A DNA stretch of 33,210 nucleotides, taken from the NCBI GenBank assembly GCA_016288465.1, contig JAEEZC010000293.1, positions 1 to 33,210 on the forward strand. Reading direction: 5' to 3'. The stretch comes from Verrucomicrobiota bacterium. Its GTDB lineage: Bacteria; Verrucomicrobiota; Kiritimatiellia; RFP12; UBA1067. The notes beneath the pieces were generated by a model. The model saw nothing but the letters and a program-made list of their open reading frames with translations, made no database searches and was not told the origin of the DNA. This document shows, one piece after another, positions 16,996 to 25,639 of this stretch (position 1 is its first letter; each line of letters begins with the position of its first letter). A program made the translations under genes and the position numbers.

Positions 16996-18024
16996 TCAAG
17001 CTGTCTCCAGGTTCCTTAGTCTAAGCTGTCCGCACGCGGCATTCGCGTCCTTGCCGCGCGACCTGCGAAGCATCGTCTGCACGCGGCTGCGCATCAGCAC
17101 GTCGAGGAACATCAGCATGGTGCTCTCGTCCGGCGTTCTGAAGTCAGGCCTGTGCGAGACAGGCGAAAGCGGTATGAGGTTGACCTTCGCCATCGGCACG
17201 CGCCGCACCTGCCTTGCAAGCTCCTCGGCGCATGCTCGCGAGTCGTTGACGCCGCCGATCACCGTGTATTCGAATGTTATGATTCGCTTGGTCTTCGCCG
17301 TGTACGCCGCGCACGCCGGAAGCAGGACGTCCAAGGGCCACTTCCTGTTGACAGGCATGAGACTGCTGCGAAGCTCGTCATTCGGGGCGTGGAGCGAGAC
17401 CGAAAGCTCGAACTGCACGCCCTCCCCTGCGAGCCGTTCGATGCCCGGCACGACTCCGCAAGTCGAAAGCGTGATGTGGCGGGCGCCGAGGTTTGGGCCT
17501 TTGCCGGCGTTGATCAGCCTGAGAGCGCGCATGGTCTCGTCGTAGTTGGCGAAAGGCTCGCCCATGCCCATGACCACGATGTTTGTGATGTCGCCATGCC
17601 TGCGGCCGGCCATGTACTCGGCGACAATCTCGTCCGCGGTAAGCGAACGCACGACGCCGCACGAGCCTGACGCGCAGAACGCGCAGCCCATGGCGCAGCC
17701 GACTTGCGTGGAGATGCACTGCGTGAAGCGGCCGGTCGCCGGGATGAGAACGGTCTCGACGGAGTTCCCGTCGGAAAAGCCAAGAAGGAGCTTCTTCGTC
17801 CCGTCCGCGCTCTCGGCGACATCCAGCACGTCCGTCTTGGTAATCGGGAATTCCGCAGTGAGCGTCTCGCGAAATTCCTTGGGCAGAGTCGTGGCGGCGC
17901 TCCAGTCGTCGACGTAGTCCCTGTACAACGACTGCAGGATCTGATCGGCCCGGAACGGACGCAGCCCCCTCTCAGCGAGAATGGGTCTCCATTCGTCCGG
18001 AAGAATGCTCCAAGCTGGCTTCAT
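16996..18024 (-). CDS. rlmN: 23S rRNA/tRNA adenine-C2 methyltransferase RlmN
   Basis: Radical-SAM enzyme that methylates A2503 of 23S rRNA and A37 of some tRNAs. The 342-aa protein has the cluster motif CAMGCAFC (C110, C114, C117), the upstream ETVLIP...CISTQVGC block, GMGEPFANYD, and the C-terminal ANAACGQL segment, whose cysteine is the methyl-carrying residue in the family. The start is ATG 18024, chosen because it is the first ATG after the promoter at 18081-18076; a further upstream frame opening would start before the promoter. It heads a two-gene unit with the SNF2 helicase. Confidence 0.95.
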   Translation of the reverse strand: MKPAWSILPDEWRPILAERGLRPFRADQILQSLYRDYVDDWSAATTLPKEFRETLTAEFPITKTDVLDVAESADGTKKLLLGFSDGNSVETVLIPATGRFTQCISTQVGCAMGCAFCASGSCGVVRSLTADEIVAEYMAGRRHGDITNIVVMGMGEPFANYDETMRALRLINAGKGPNLGARHITLSTCGVVPGIERLAGEGVQFELSVSLHAPNDELRSSLMPVNRKWPLDVLLPACAAYTAKTKRIITFEYTVIGGVNDSRACAEELARQVRRVPMAKVNLIPLSPVSHRPDFRTPDESTMLMFLDVLMRSRVQTMLRRSRGKDANAACGQLRLRNLETA

Positions 18025-18068
18025 CTTCTGGCTTCGTTCGCGCGCTCCGGAGCTCCGTCCGGAACGCG

Positions 18069-18087
18069 TGCCAACATTATACCATAT
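18069..18087 (-). promoter_or_regulatory. Extended -10 promoter of rlmN
   Basis: TATGGTATAATG on the minus strand, with TATAAT at 18081-18076 and TGG immediately upstream, matches the promoters of der, oadA and the GntR gene. The predicted start near 18069 gives a 45-nt leader. It lies just past the folD stop. Confidence 0.65.
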
Positions 18088-18088
18088 T

Positions 18089-18955
18089 TCACGTGCGCGA
18101 GGCGGACTCAAGCGTGTTCCAGAGCAGCATCGTTATCGTCATCGGCCCGACGCCGCCGGGAACGGGCGTTATCGCCGAGGCGACCTTCGCGCAGCTGTCG
18201 AAGTCGGCGTCGCCGACGAGGCGGAACCCCTTCGGCCTAGTCGCGTCGGGAATGCGGTTTACTCCTACGTCGATCACGACCGCGCCAGGCTTGAGCATGT
18301 CGCCCGTCAGCGTGCCCGGACGGCCCGCCGCGACAACGACTATGTCGGCCTGACGGGTGAACGCCCCGACATCCGGCGTTCCGGTATGGCAGACTGTGAC
18401 CGTCGCATTAGCCTCCTTGCGCGAGAGAAGCGCGGCGACGGGCTTGCCGACGATGTTGGAGCGGCCGATCACCACCGCATGCCTGCCGGCGGTCTCCATT
18501 CCGGAGAACTCGATCAGCTTGAGTATTCCGTGCGGCGTGCAAGGCAGAAAGCACGGCTCGCCTATCAGCATCCTGCCGACGTTGACGGGCGTGAAGCCGT
18601 CGACGTCCTTCTCGGGAGCGATCGAGTTGATGACCTTCTTCTCGTCGAAGCCCTTGGGAAGCGGCAACTGCACGAGTATGCCGTGTATGGCGTCGTCGGC
18701 GTTTAGCGCGGCGATGGCGCCGAGCAGCTCTTCCTCGGTGGCCGTCGCCGGCATGCGTATCTCGCGCGAGAGCATTCCCGCCTCTGCGCACGCCTTCTCC
18801 TTGGCGGTGACATACGAGACAGATGCGGGGTTGTCGCCGACGAGTATCACGGCGAGGCCCGGCGTGATGCCGCGCGCCGCCTTCAGCTTGGCGGTCTTCT
18901 CCGCAATCTCGCGCCTGAGGTCTGCGGCAAGCTTCTTTCCGTCGATTAGCTTCAT
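18089..18955 (-). CDS. folD: Bifunctional methylene-THF dehydrogenase/cyclohydrolase FolD
   Basis: Interconverts 5,10-methylene-, methenyl- and 10-formyl-tetrahydrofolate. The 288-aa protein has the family hallmarks: SVSYVTAKEKA (the Lys of the K/Y pair), VQLPLPKGFDEKKVINSI, PEKDVDGFTPVNVG, PCTPHGILKLIE, the Rossmann segment VIGRSNIVGKPVAALL, and the C-terminal PVPGGVGPMTITMLL. The start is ATG 18955 with AAGGAA 8 nt upstream; an in-frame GTG at 18985 lacks a site. It is the last gene of the unit begun by oadA. Confidence 0.96.
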   Translation of the reverse strand: MKLIDGKKLAADLRREIAEKTAKLKAARGITPGLAVILVGDNPASVSYVTAKEKACAEAGMLSREIRMPATATEEELLGAIAALNADDAIHGILVQLPLPKGFDEKKVINSIAPEKDVDGFTPVNVGRMLIGEPCFLPCTPHGILKLIEFSGMETAGRHAVVIGRSNIVGKPVAALLSRKEANATVTVCHTGTPDVGAFTRQADIVVVAAGRPGTLTGDMLKPGAVVIDVGVNRIPDATRPKGFRLVGDADFDSCAKVASAITPVPGGVGPMTITMLLWNTLESASRT

Positions 18956-19000
18956 GTCCAGTTTCCTTAGTTGTCGTTCAGTCACGTTCGCGCCAGCCCG

Positions 19001-20278
19001 TCAGTTTTCCTTCCACGAGATGTAGCGCACCTTCTTGTCCTTCACATAGCATTCGCACTCGGCCGAGTGCTCCATGTCCATGAGCGAGGCCGTTATCTTC
19101 ATCTTGAAGAGCGTCGAGTCGTCCGACGGCAGCGCCGAGAGATAGTTGCGCGCCTCGTCCGGAATCTCGACGTCGAACTCGTCGTAGACCCTTTTGACCA
19201 TGTCAGACCACCAGTCCGAGGTGAACTCGCCGTACCCCCACTCCGTTCTGTCCTCCGGCACGTCGTAGTCTTCGGGCTTTATCGAACGGCACTTCACTAT
19301 CGCCTCGGCGATTTCGCGGCTCTCGGACTTGTCGTCCTCGTCCACCTCGTCCACGTCGAATATGCCTGGCACCGTCAGCAGCTGGTCGACTGAGCAGCGG
19401 TTCACGTTGACCTTGCCGTCGCCTGTGACTCCGAAGATGCCCATGTTCATGAGTCCGCGCCGAATGACAACCGCTTCCTTGTCACGGGTTTTGCGCCCCG
19501 CTTCCTCCGGCATCAGAGGTCCTCCCGTAAGCACGGCGGGGAACTTCCTGAAGCAGATGACGCGCGAAAGCTCCTTAAGGTCGCCAATCTCCCCGTTCGC
19601 AGGCTCGAAGCGGTCTTCGTCTGCGAACTCCTTCTTGTGCTCGTCGTAGTATTCCTCGTACTCGGTCTTCTCCGCGCCTTCGGCGCCCTTGAAGTTCCCC
19701 GAGTCGTGTATGTCGTAGCGCGATTCGTCTTCGTCGCGGAAGTCCTGCCAGCATGCGATGATGTAGCTTTGCAGGTTGATGGACTTGCCTTCCTCGTCTC
19801 TCACCTCGTCGCGCGGCACTCCGCACAGGTCGAGTATGATGCGCCAGCGGTCCTCGAAGTTGGGGTCTTTGTCCTTGCAGAGCGTGTTTATGTTTATGCC
19901 CCCCGTCTCGTCGGACGACGAAATTGAGATTTCGACCTTCACCGTGCCTGAGTCGGGGTCCTCCTCGTCAAGCAGAATCGGACCTATCGTGCAGCCCTTC
20001 GAGTACTTGAGAGCCTGCTTTTCGACATACCAGCGGTCTTCTTCGAGCTCTTCGGCGAGATCCTCGTCCTCGGACCACTGCTTGCCGTCCTTGTAGCCCA
20101 GCAGAACCACCTCGCCTATGATGCGTCCCGCGTCAACGAGCCTGCGCACGCGGTTCTTGCCCTGGACGTAGACGTTTATGCCACCCTGCAGCTTTGCCTC
20201 GAACGAGAACGACAGCACGATCACCCCGAGCGCGAGGATGATCCAAAGCGCCATCAGCAGAGCCGACCCCCTTCTCAT
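19001..20278 (-). CDS. gspK: Type II secretion minor pseudopilin GspK-like
   Basis: GspK caps the pseudopilus tip together with GspI and GspJ. The 425-aa protein starts RRGSALLMALWIILALG: a short basic leader, cleavage expected after Gly4, and no Glu at +5, the known exception for GspK. The C-terminal region is long and very acidic (for example FDVDEVDEDDKSE and DEEDPDSG), fitting the large calcium-binding head of GspK, and contains the helix-hairpin-helix-like VNVNRCSVDQLLTVPGI that is common in GspK. The ATG overlaps the gspJ stop (ATGA). It is the fourth gene of a gspH-I-J-K block. Confidence 0.85.
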   Translation of the reverse strand: MRRGSALLMALWIILALGVIVLSFSFEAKLQGGINVYVQGKNRVRRLVDAGRIIGEVVLLGYKDGKQWSEDEDLAEELEEDRWYVEKQALKYSKGCTIGPILLDEEDPDSGTVKVEISISSSDETGGININTLCKDKDPNFEDRWRIILDLCGVPRDEVRDEEGKSINLQSYIIACWQDFRDEDESRYDIHDSGNFKGAEGAEKTEYEEYYDEHKKEFADEDRFEPANGEIGDLKELSRVICFRKFPAVLTGGPLMPEEAGRKTRDKEAVVIRRGLMNMGIFGVTGDGKVNVNRCSVDQLLTVPGIFDVDEVDEDDKSESREIAEAIVKCRSIKPEDYDVPEDRTEWGYGEFTSDWWSDMVKRVYDEFDVEIPDEARNYLSALPSDDSTLFKMKITASLMDMEHSAECECYVKDKKVRYISWKEN

Positions 20279-21138
20279 TTGCGGCCCCCCTTCTTGCCGT
20301 CTCCGCCCTTGCCATCGCCTCCTCCTGGCATGGCGGCGCCGTCAAGGGACTGCTCGTGCACTGGCATGCGGACAGTCCGCAGTATGGGCACCCTCTGCTT
20401 GCGGGACGCGTATTCAGGATCCTCCTTCATCACGTAGAACGTGAGCTGCACCTTGTACGGAACAGTGTTCGACGCCGAGAACTCGTCCTCGTACGAGTCC
20501 TTGTCCTCCTTCTTGCCCGACTCCATGTCGCTCGGCTCCGTCGCCTGCACGCGGCAGTTGAATCCGTCCACGTCCTTGGCAACGAGCACCGGTCTGTACA
20601 GCTCTTCGTTGGCGAACGAAAAGCCGTCTCTCGCCGTTCTCGAGTTCTTCGGCTCGATGACCTTCGCCATCGGCTTGACGCGGGCGTAGAGGCCCGTCCT
20701 CTCGATGCGCTCTCCCCAGGTCGTGTCGCCTTCCTCCAGCACCATGACCTGTATTCGGTGCACTGCGTCGCCGGTCGCGCTCCCGCCAACCATCGCAGGC
20801 CCCTTCTTGGTCCATTCGATGACGTCCGAATCTCGCGGCGAGTCGCCGTCGCCCTTGTCCGTCAGCATGAAGCCGTAGTCGAAGCTCTGCTCTCCGCTGT
20901 GCGGATAGAACGCGCACCGCAGGCCTGAAACGAGCTGGTCGATCGCATAGTCCGTCCTCTCAAGCCTGTCGACGTACTCGCGCGACACGCGCCAGCCCGT
21001 CGTAACGGCCCTGAAGGTCGCTATTGAGACGGCCGTCATCACGCCGAGCAGCGACACCGCCAGCATGAGCTCGATGAGCGTGAACGCCCTTCTCGTCTGA
21101 GCGGGTGCGGAACGCATGTAGTGCCTATCTGCGGACAT
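20275..21138 (-). CDS. gspJ: Minor pseudopilin GspJ-like
   Basis: The 287-aa protein has a type IV prepilin-like N-terminus, RRA/FTLIELMLAVSLLGVMTAVSIATF, with the conserved Glu at +5. The residue before the predicted cleavage is Ala instead of the usual Gly. The rest (GLRCAFYPHSGEQSFDYGF, then a beta-rich head) fits GspJ. The C-terminus is a low-complexity Gly/Lys tail (GGGDGKGGDGKKGGRK). The start at 21138 has AAGGAG inside the end of the gspI gene, showing coupling; ATG 21117 is possible. Assignment to J rather than another minor pilin rests partly on gene order. Confidence 0.78.
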   Translation of the reverse strand: MSADRHYMRSAPAQTRRAFTLIELMLAVSLLGVMTAVSIATFRAVTTGWRVSREYVDRLERTDYAIDQLVSGLRCAFYPHSGEQSFDYGFMLTDKGDGDSPRDSDVIEWTKKGPAMVGGSATGDAVHRIQVMVLEEGDTTWGERIERTGLYARVKPMAKVIEPKNSRTARDGFSFANEELYRPVLVAKDVDGFNCRVQATEPSDMESGKKEDKDSYEDEFSASNTVPYKVQLTFYVMKEDPEYASRKQRVPILRTVRMPVHEQSLDGAAMPGGGDGKGGDGKKGGRK

Positions 21139-21144
21139 CTCGCA

Positions 21145-21609
21145 TCACTCCTTCTCCGGGTCCCGCCAGACCGTGACGTAGCTTTCCTGGTTCTTCTCGC
21201 CGCGAAAGCGGTCGCCCCAGGTCACGGTCACGCGCACGAGGTGAAGATATCCCAGCCTCTTCAGGTCCTCGTCGTTCATGTTCTTCTCGACGCGCTCCCG
21301 CTCCCATCTGAAGCCGTGGTACTTCTCCTGCTGTTCGCGCGTCATGCGCGGGCCTCTGTCGCCGGCTATTATCCGCCAGAGGTCGTCGACCCGGCACTCC
21401 GGCACGTCAAGGTCGCGCTCGTCCTTCACCTCGGCAAGCGGATACGCCATGTCGCCCATGTCCATGACCTCCTGCGCCGTCATGAGATCCGGCATCGTGC
21501 GCATGAAGCGCTGGCTCTGCGACATCGCGACGAGTATGCCGGCGAGCCCGAAGCCGAGAATCACGGCCGCCAGAAGCACTTCGAGAAGAGTGAAGCCGCG
21601 CCTTGCCAT
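21145..21609 (-). CDS. gspI: Minor pseudopilin GspI-like
   Basis: The 154-aa protein begins MARRG/FTLLEVLLAAVILGFGLAGIL, a textbook prepilin peptidase site with Gly at -1 and Glu at +5 and a strongly hydrophobic first helix. A small globular domain follows and ends HLVRVTVTWGDRF...SYVTVWRDPEKE, typical of the GspI C-terminal beta sheet. The start ATG 21609 has GAGGAG at good spacing; an upstream in-frame start lies inside gspH and is disregarded. It is the second gene of the pseudopilin block. Confidence 0.82.
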   Translation of the reverse strand: MARRGFTLLEVLLAAVILGFGLAGILVAMSQSQRFMRTMPDLMTAQEVMDMGDMAYPLAEVKDERDLDVPECRVDDLWRIIAGDRGPRMTREQQEKYHGFRWERERVEKNMNDEDLKRLGYLHLVRVTVTWGDRFRGEKNQESYVTVWRDPEKE

Positions 21610-21611
21610 CG

Positions 21612-22340
21612 TCACTCCTCGATGTCGTCGCACTTCGGCTCGCCGAAGCGGTCGACATGTATGCAGACGCCCTTCTCCGGGCTCGACTCGGCCCTGTAGA
21701 TCCAGATTCTGTGCGGCGGGTTCACCGTGCCGTTCGCGGCAAAGGCCACTCTGAACGGACCGTCGTCGGCAGCGTCCTCCGCCGCGGATGCGTCGTCCGG
21801 CTGCGAGCTGTCCGATGTCAGCGTGCGCGACACGTTGTCGGCCGTCGAGAAGATCGATATCTTAGACCGCCTCGTCTCGTTCTCCGGCAGCCGCAGCTCG
21901 TCGCTTTCGTCAAGCACCTTGATTTTCAGGCCCTTCACCACGTCTGCGGGAATCGACTCGGGCGAAAGGACGTCCTCTAGCGTCTCGCCCTCCTGCCCTG
22001 CGACGTCCGCAGGCTCCGGCTCGACGACGACCTCGCCCGCGAGATTGTACACGCGCTCCTGCCTCTTGGACGACGAAAAGAGCTTCTTCGCCTGTATCTC
22101 CACCGACGCGCACGGCTCTTCCTCCACCGTGCCGTTAGAGTACGACACGACAACCGGCTGCTGCGTCACAAGGGCGAGAGACCTCGCTCTGCGCACCATC
22201 GCCATCACGTCCCGTCCGGCCGCGAAGACGCGCGTCGCCGACCGGGACGCGCCGATGCTGACGACGCCGACGGTGACCATCGCTGCCATTATCGCGACGA
22301 TCGCCATTAGCTCGATGAGTGTGAACGCCCTCTTCGCCAT
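21612..22340 (-). CDS. gspH: Pseudopilin GspH-like
   Basis: The 242-aa protein has the leader MAKRA followed by FTLIELMAIVAIMAAMVTVGV, so the prepilin -1 residue is Ala, as in the GspJ-like protein. The head shows the GspH pattern (VVVSYSNGTVEEE...FRVAFAANGTVNPPHRIWIYR near the end) but contains an extra acidic segment (VEPEPADVAGQEGETLEDV and SQPDDASAAEDAADD), making it longer than the usual 150-190 aa. The start was set at ATG 22340 to give the normal short leader; GTG 22367, 3 nt after the peptidase stop, is an alternative. Confidence 0.75.
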   Translation of the reverse strand: MAKRAFTLIELMAIVAIMAAMVTVGVVSIGASRSATRVFAAGRDVMAMVRRARSLALVTQQPVVVSYSNGTVEEEPCASVEIQAKKLFSSSKRQERVYNLAGEVVVEPEPADVAGQEGETLEDVLSPESIPADVVKGLKIKVLDESDELRLPENETRRSKISIFSTADNVSRTLTSDSSQPDDASAAEDAADDGPFRVAFAANGTVNPPHRIWIYRAESSPEKGVCIHVDRFGEPKCDDIEE

Positions 22341-22370
22341 CTTGCGCCAGCCGCACGCCGCCGCCACCGC

Positions 22371-23780
22371 CTACTGCGGCAGCGCGGAGATTATCCTCTT
22401 CGCCCAATCCTTCGCGAGAAGGAACTGCCTTATCGAGTAGGACTCGTTCGGCGAGTGTATCCGGTTCTCGGGCTGGCCCCATCCGACAAGAAGCGGCGCA
22501 GCGCACGTCGCCTCGCGGAGCGCCGACACAACCGGAATGGACGCGCCGTCCCACACAAACACCGGTCCCCTTGAGTCCATCTCCGCAAGCACGTCCTCCG
22601 CAAGCCGGAAGATCGGCGACGCAAGCGGCAGCCTGACCGCCGCCGAAAGGCCGCTGTCCTCGGGAAACGCAAGCTCCATGCCCTGCGGACAGCGCTCGGA
22701 AAGATGCGCCTTCACGGCCTCGAATGCGCGACGCGGGTTCTGCCCCGGAACCAGTCGTATCGAAAGCTTGCCGATCGCCTCGCACGGAATGACCGTCTTC
22801 GAGCCGGGCCCGCCGTAGCCGGAGTGGATTCCGTTTATCTCGATTGTCGGCTGGAACGAGCGGCGCTGCGCAATGCTCTTGCCGCGCTCCCCTCCGACAG
22901 GCTCGCAGCCGATGTCGTCACGGCACTCCGCCACTGTCGGCGCGGATTCCTCCGCCTTCGCAAGCTCGTCGTCGGTCGGCGGCACAAGACCGTCCGCAAA
23001 GCCCGCGACCGCGATCGAGCCGTCTGGATTGTGCAGGCTCGCAAGAAGCTCGGCCATGCCCTGCGCCGCGTTAGGCGCGACGCCGCCGTATTCCCCGGAA
23101 TGCAGATCTCGGTTCGCGCCAGTCAGCTTCACCGTGAAATGGCACACTCCCCTTAGCCCGGCGACGATCGCGGGCCTGAGGCCGCCGGCGGCGCCTGTGT
23201 CGCTCACCAGCAGCACGTCCGCCGCGATCCTGCGTCTGAACTCCCTGTCCTCCAGAAGCCTGAAGAGCGAGCCCGAGCCGGACTCCTCCTGTCCTTCCAG
23301 CACGAACTTGAGGTTTATGCGAAGCTCCGACGACGCGCAAAGCTCCCTTACGCCGCAGAGAAACGCGAAGAACTGGCCCTTGTCGTCCTGCGCGCCGCGG
23401 CAGTACACGCGGTCGTCCTTGACCGTCGGCTCGAAAGGCGGCGTCTCCCACTCCGAGACCGGATCCTCGGGCTGGACGTCGTAATGTCCGTACACCAGCG
23501 CCGTATGCGCGCCCTCGAAACGCCTTATCTCGCCGAACACGACTGGCACTGGCGTCTGCTTCGCCGTGCCGGACGCGTCGGATAGGCTCTGCTTCGGCAG
23601 GACCAGCTCGGCCTCAGCCCCTATCCCTTTTAGCCATTTCCTCAACCACGTCGCGGCCTGCACGCAGTCCCTCAGATGCGCCGGATCCGCTCCGACTGTC
23701 GGGAACCTTAGCAGCTCGAAGTAGTCTCTGGAATCTTCCGATTTCAGCCAGTCTTGCGTCTCGTCGCTCATAGTCTCCAT
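22371..23780 (-). CDS. M20-family metallopeptidase (dipeptidase-like)
   Basis: The M20 family contains zinc dipeptidases and deacylases. The 469-aa cytoplasmic protein has YGHYDVQP (H99, catalytic D101), RGAQDDKGQ (bridging D132), EGQEESGS (E165 general base, E166 metal ligand), NRDLHSGEYGG in the lid domain and RIHSPNES near the C-terminus for the final metal histidine. These match the dipeptidase/CNDP-like branch. It has no signal peptide. It lies between rsfS and the pseudopilin block, probably for peptide nutrition rather than secretion. The first (23780) or second (23771) ATG may be used. Confidence 0.9.
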   Translation of the reverse strand: METMSDETQDWLKSEDSRDYFELLRFPTVGADPAHLRDCVQAATWLRKWLKGIGAEAELVLPKQSLSDASGTAKQTPVPVVFGEIRRFEGAHTALVYGHYDVQPEDPVSEWETPPFEPTVKDDRVYCRGAQDDKGQFFAFLCGVRELCASSELRINLKFVLEGQEESGSGSLFRLLEDREFRRRIAADVLLVSDTGAAGGLRPAIVAGLRGVCHFTVKLTGANRDLHSGEYGGVAPNAAQGMAELLASLHNPDGSIAVAGFADGLVPPTDDELAKAEESAPTVAECRDDIGCEPVGGERGKSIAQRRSFQPTIEINGIHSGYGGPGSKTVIPCEAIGKLSIRLVPGQNPRRAFEAVKAHLSERCPQGMELAFPEDSGLSAAVRLPLASPIFRLAEDVLAEMDSRGPVFVWDGASIPVVSALREATCAAPLLVGWGQPENRIHSPNESYSIRQFLLAKDWAKRIISALPQ

Positions 23781-23802
23781 CCGCCATGCCGTCCTTCTTC
23801 GC

Positions 23803-24087
23803 TCAGACCCAGAGCTTCTCCAGCGCGTAGTATGCGCGCGCCTCCGGCGAAAAGACGTGCACGACCACGTCCACGTAGTCCGCGACTATCCATCCGCTCT
23901 CGGGATCGCCCGACACGCGATACGCCTTCTTCGGCAGCGCCTTGACAAGCGCCTTGAGGTGCGGCGCCGCCGCGCCGGTCGCGACCACGAAGTAGTCGGC
24001 GATTCCGGACTTCCCGCGCACGTCGTACGCCTTCACGTCAATGCCCTTGGCGTCGACAAGGGCCTGAACGATGTCGTCAGTAGTCAT
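23803..24087 (-). CDS. rsfS: Ribosomal silencing factor RsfS
   Basis: RsfS binds L14 of the 50S subunit and blocks joining with 30S when cells are starved. The 94-aa protein carries the DUF143 pattern: GIDVKAYDVRGKSGIADYFVVATG, SGWIVADYVDVVVHVFSPEAR and YYALEKLW at the C-terminus. Its length is close to the core domain (E. coli 105 aa). The start overlaps the glgA stop (ATGA), so it is coupled to glycogen synthesis in expression. Confidence 0.93.
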   Translation of the reverse strand: MTTDDIVQALVDAKGIDVKAYDVRGKSGIADYFVVATGAAAPHLKALVKALPKKAYRVSGDPESGWIVADYVDVVVHVFSPEARAYYALEKLWV

Positions 24088-25625
24088 TTGCCTCCGTGCT
24101 CCCTCTGCCCGTCTTCGGAGCCCTCGCCCCTAACAAGAGGACGGTCAAGCATCCTCTCGTAAAGGTTGATGTACTCCTGAGCGCAGGCGTGGTGGTTGAA
24201 GCGGTTGCGCGACTCCGTCATGATGCGCGCGATCTCTCTCGCGCGCACGTCGGCGCCAAGGTGGAAGAACTCCATCGCCTGGTCCATCGCCCACATCAGC
24301 CCGTTGGAGTCGTACGTGTCGAAGACGAAGCCGTTGCCGACGCTCGCGTTCCAGTCGAGCGGCTCGACGGTGTCGTGCAGCCCGCCGGTGTTGTGGGCGA
24401 CTGCGAGCGAACCGTAGATCGGCGCCTGCATCTGCGGCAGGCCGCAGGGCTCGAACAGCGACGGCATGAGCGTGAAGTCGCTCGCCGCGAAGCCCAGCTG
24501 CGAAAGGCGCCCGTCGAAGTTGCGCACGCCAAGCCTCCCCTCGATGCCGTGGAACTCGCGTATGTCCCAGAAAGGCTGCTGGTACGGACCGTTCGCGATG
24601 ACCGCGATCTGCGCGTCCGGATGCTTCTCCAGGAACTTGTACGTGATGTCCGTAAGGAGCTGAGGCCCCTTCTGCACCGGGTCGAGCCTGCTCGGCCAGA
24701 AGAAGAGCGCCCTGTCGGCGTCCTCGTCTAGCCCAAGCGCGTGCTGCAGCGCGAGCTTGTTCTGGCGCTTCATCTCGCGATGGTTCGCAGGACCGTACTT
24801 GAACGGTATCTTGTCGTCGGTCGCCGGGTCGTCCGAAGGATCGGGCGCGTTCAGGATGCCCGCAGCGCAGCCGGCGTTGAACTTGTTCCTTATCTCTCCG
24901 CGTATCGAGTCCGGTATGAACGAGTGCCAGCCGTTGACGATCTCCTTGAGGAACGTCGGCGAGACGGTGTTGATGAAGTGCGCCGCGAAGCAGCCCGACG
25001 CCTGAAGGTCAATCGCGTTCCTGTCGCGCGACTCCTCGTAGTTGTACGGCGGGTAGTCGTAGTAGAGGTGCATCCAGAACTCCGCCGCGTCGATCCCCGC
25101 GTCCTCGACGGCGGCGAGGTTCAGCTTCTGCGTGTGGATGTTGTGCACCGTGAAAAGGCAGGGTATGCCCATGCGCCGCGACGCCGCGGGTATGAGGCCC
25201 GTCATCCAGTCGTTGCAGTGTATGAGATCCGGCTGCACGTGCGGGATGATGTTGTTTATCACCTCGCGCTGGAACGCGAGCGCCAGCTTGACGTTGCCGT
25301 TGCCGCGGTCGTAGACGGTGTCGCGGTAGTAGAAGCAGCGGTCTTCGGCCAGGTGTATCCGCTCGTCGGAAAGATGGCTCTTGTACTTGCGCAGCTCGTT
25401 GGCGACAAGCTGCGCCGTCTCAACGTGGAACATCCGCCGGTAGTGCGGCAGCGCGACGTGCACGTCCGCCCCGAGCTCGAAAAGAGCCGAGACGAGCGAC
25501 GCGGAGACGTCCGCCATGCCGCCGGCCTTCGCGGACATCTTGCCCGCGAGGTTGCCCATGCCGTCCGGCAGATACGTGATCTCCGGAGTGACTATCAGTA
25601 TTCTCGGATTCCTAGCCTTCGCCAT
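24084..25625 (-). CDS. glgA: Glycogen synthase (GT5)
   Basis: GT5 glycosyltransferase that extends alpha-1,4-glucan from ADP- or UDP-glucose. The 513-aa protein has the N-terminal donor loop KAGGMADV (K33, normally KxGGLxDV), HCNDWMTGLIP, TVHNIHTQK, and in the C-terminal domain PSRLDPVQKGPQLL and LMPSLFEPCGLPQMQ with the catalytic Glu. The true start is ATG 25625; the frame stays open far upstream (to 27194) only because it runs antiparallel in frame behind the oadA gene. AGGGG lies 9 nt before the start. It is 14 nt after the carboxyltransferase gene. Confidence 0.93.
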   Translation of the reverse strand: MAKARNPRILIVTPEITYLPDGMGNLAGKMSAKAGGMADVSASLVSALFELGADVHVALPHYRRMFHVETAQLVANELRKYKSHLSDERIHLAEDRCFYYRDTVYDRGNGNVKLALAFQREVINNIIPHVQPDLIHCNDWMTGLIPAASRRMGIPCLFTVHNIHTQKLNLAAVEDAGIDAAEFWMHLYYDYPPYNYEESRDRNAIDLQASGCFAAHFINTVSPTFLKEIVNGWHSFIPDSIRGEIRNKFNAGCAAGILNAPDPSDDPATDDKIPFKYGPANHREMKRQNKLALQHALGLDEDADRALFFWPSRLDPVQKGPQLLTDITYKFLEKHPDAQIAVIANGPYQQPFWDIREFHGIEGRLGVRNFDGRLSQLGFAASDFTLMPSLFEPCGLPQMQAPIYGSLAVAHNTGGLHDTVEPLDWNASVGNGFVFDTYDSNGLMWAMDQAMEFFHLGADVRAREIARIMTESRNRFNHHACAQEYINLYERMLDRPLVRGEGSEDGQREHGGK

Positions 25626-25639
25626 ATCCAGCAGCCCCC

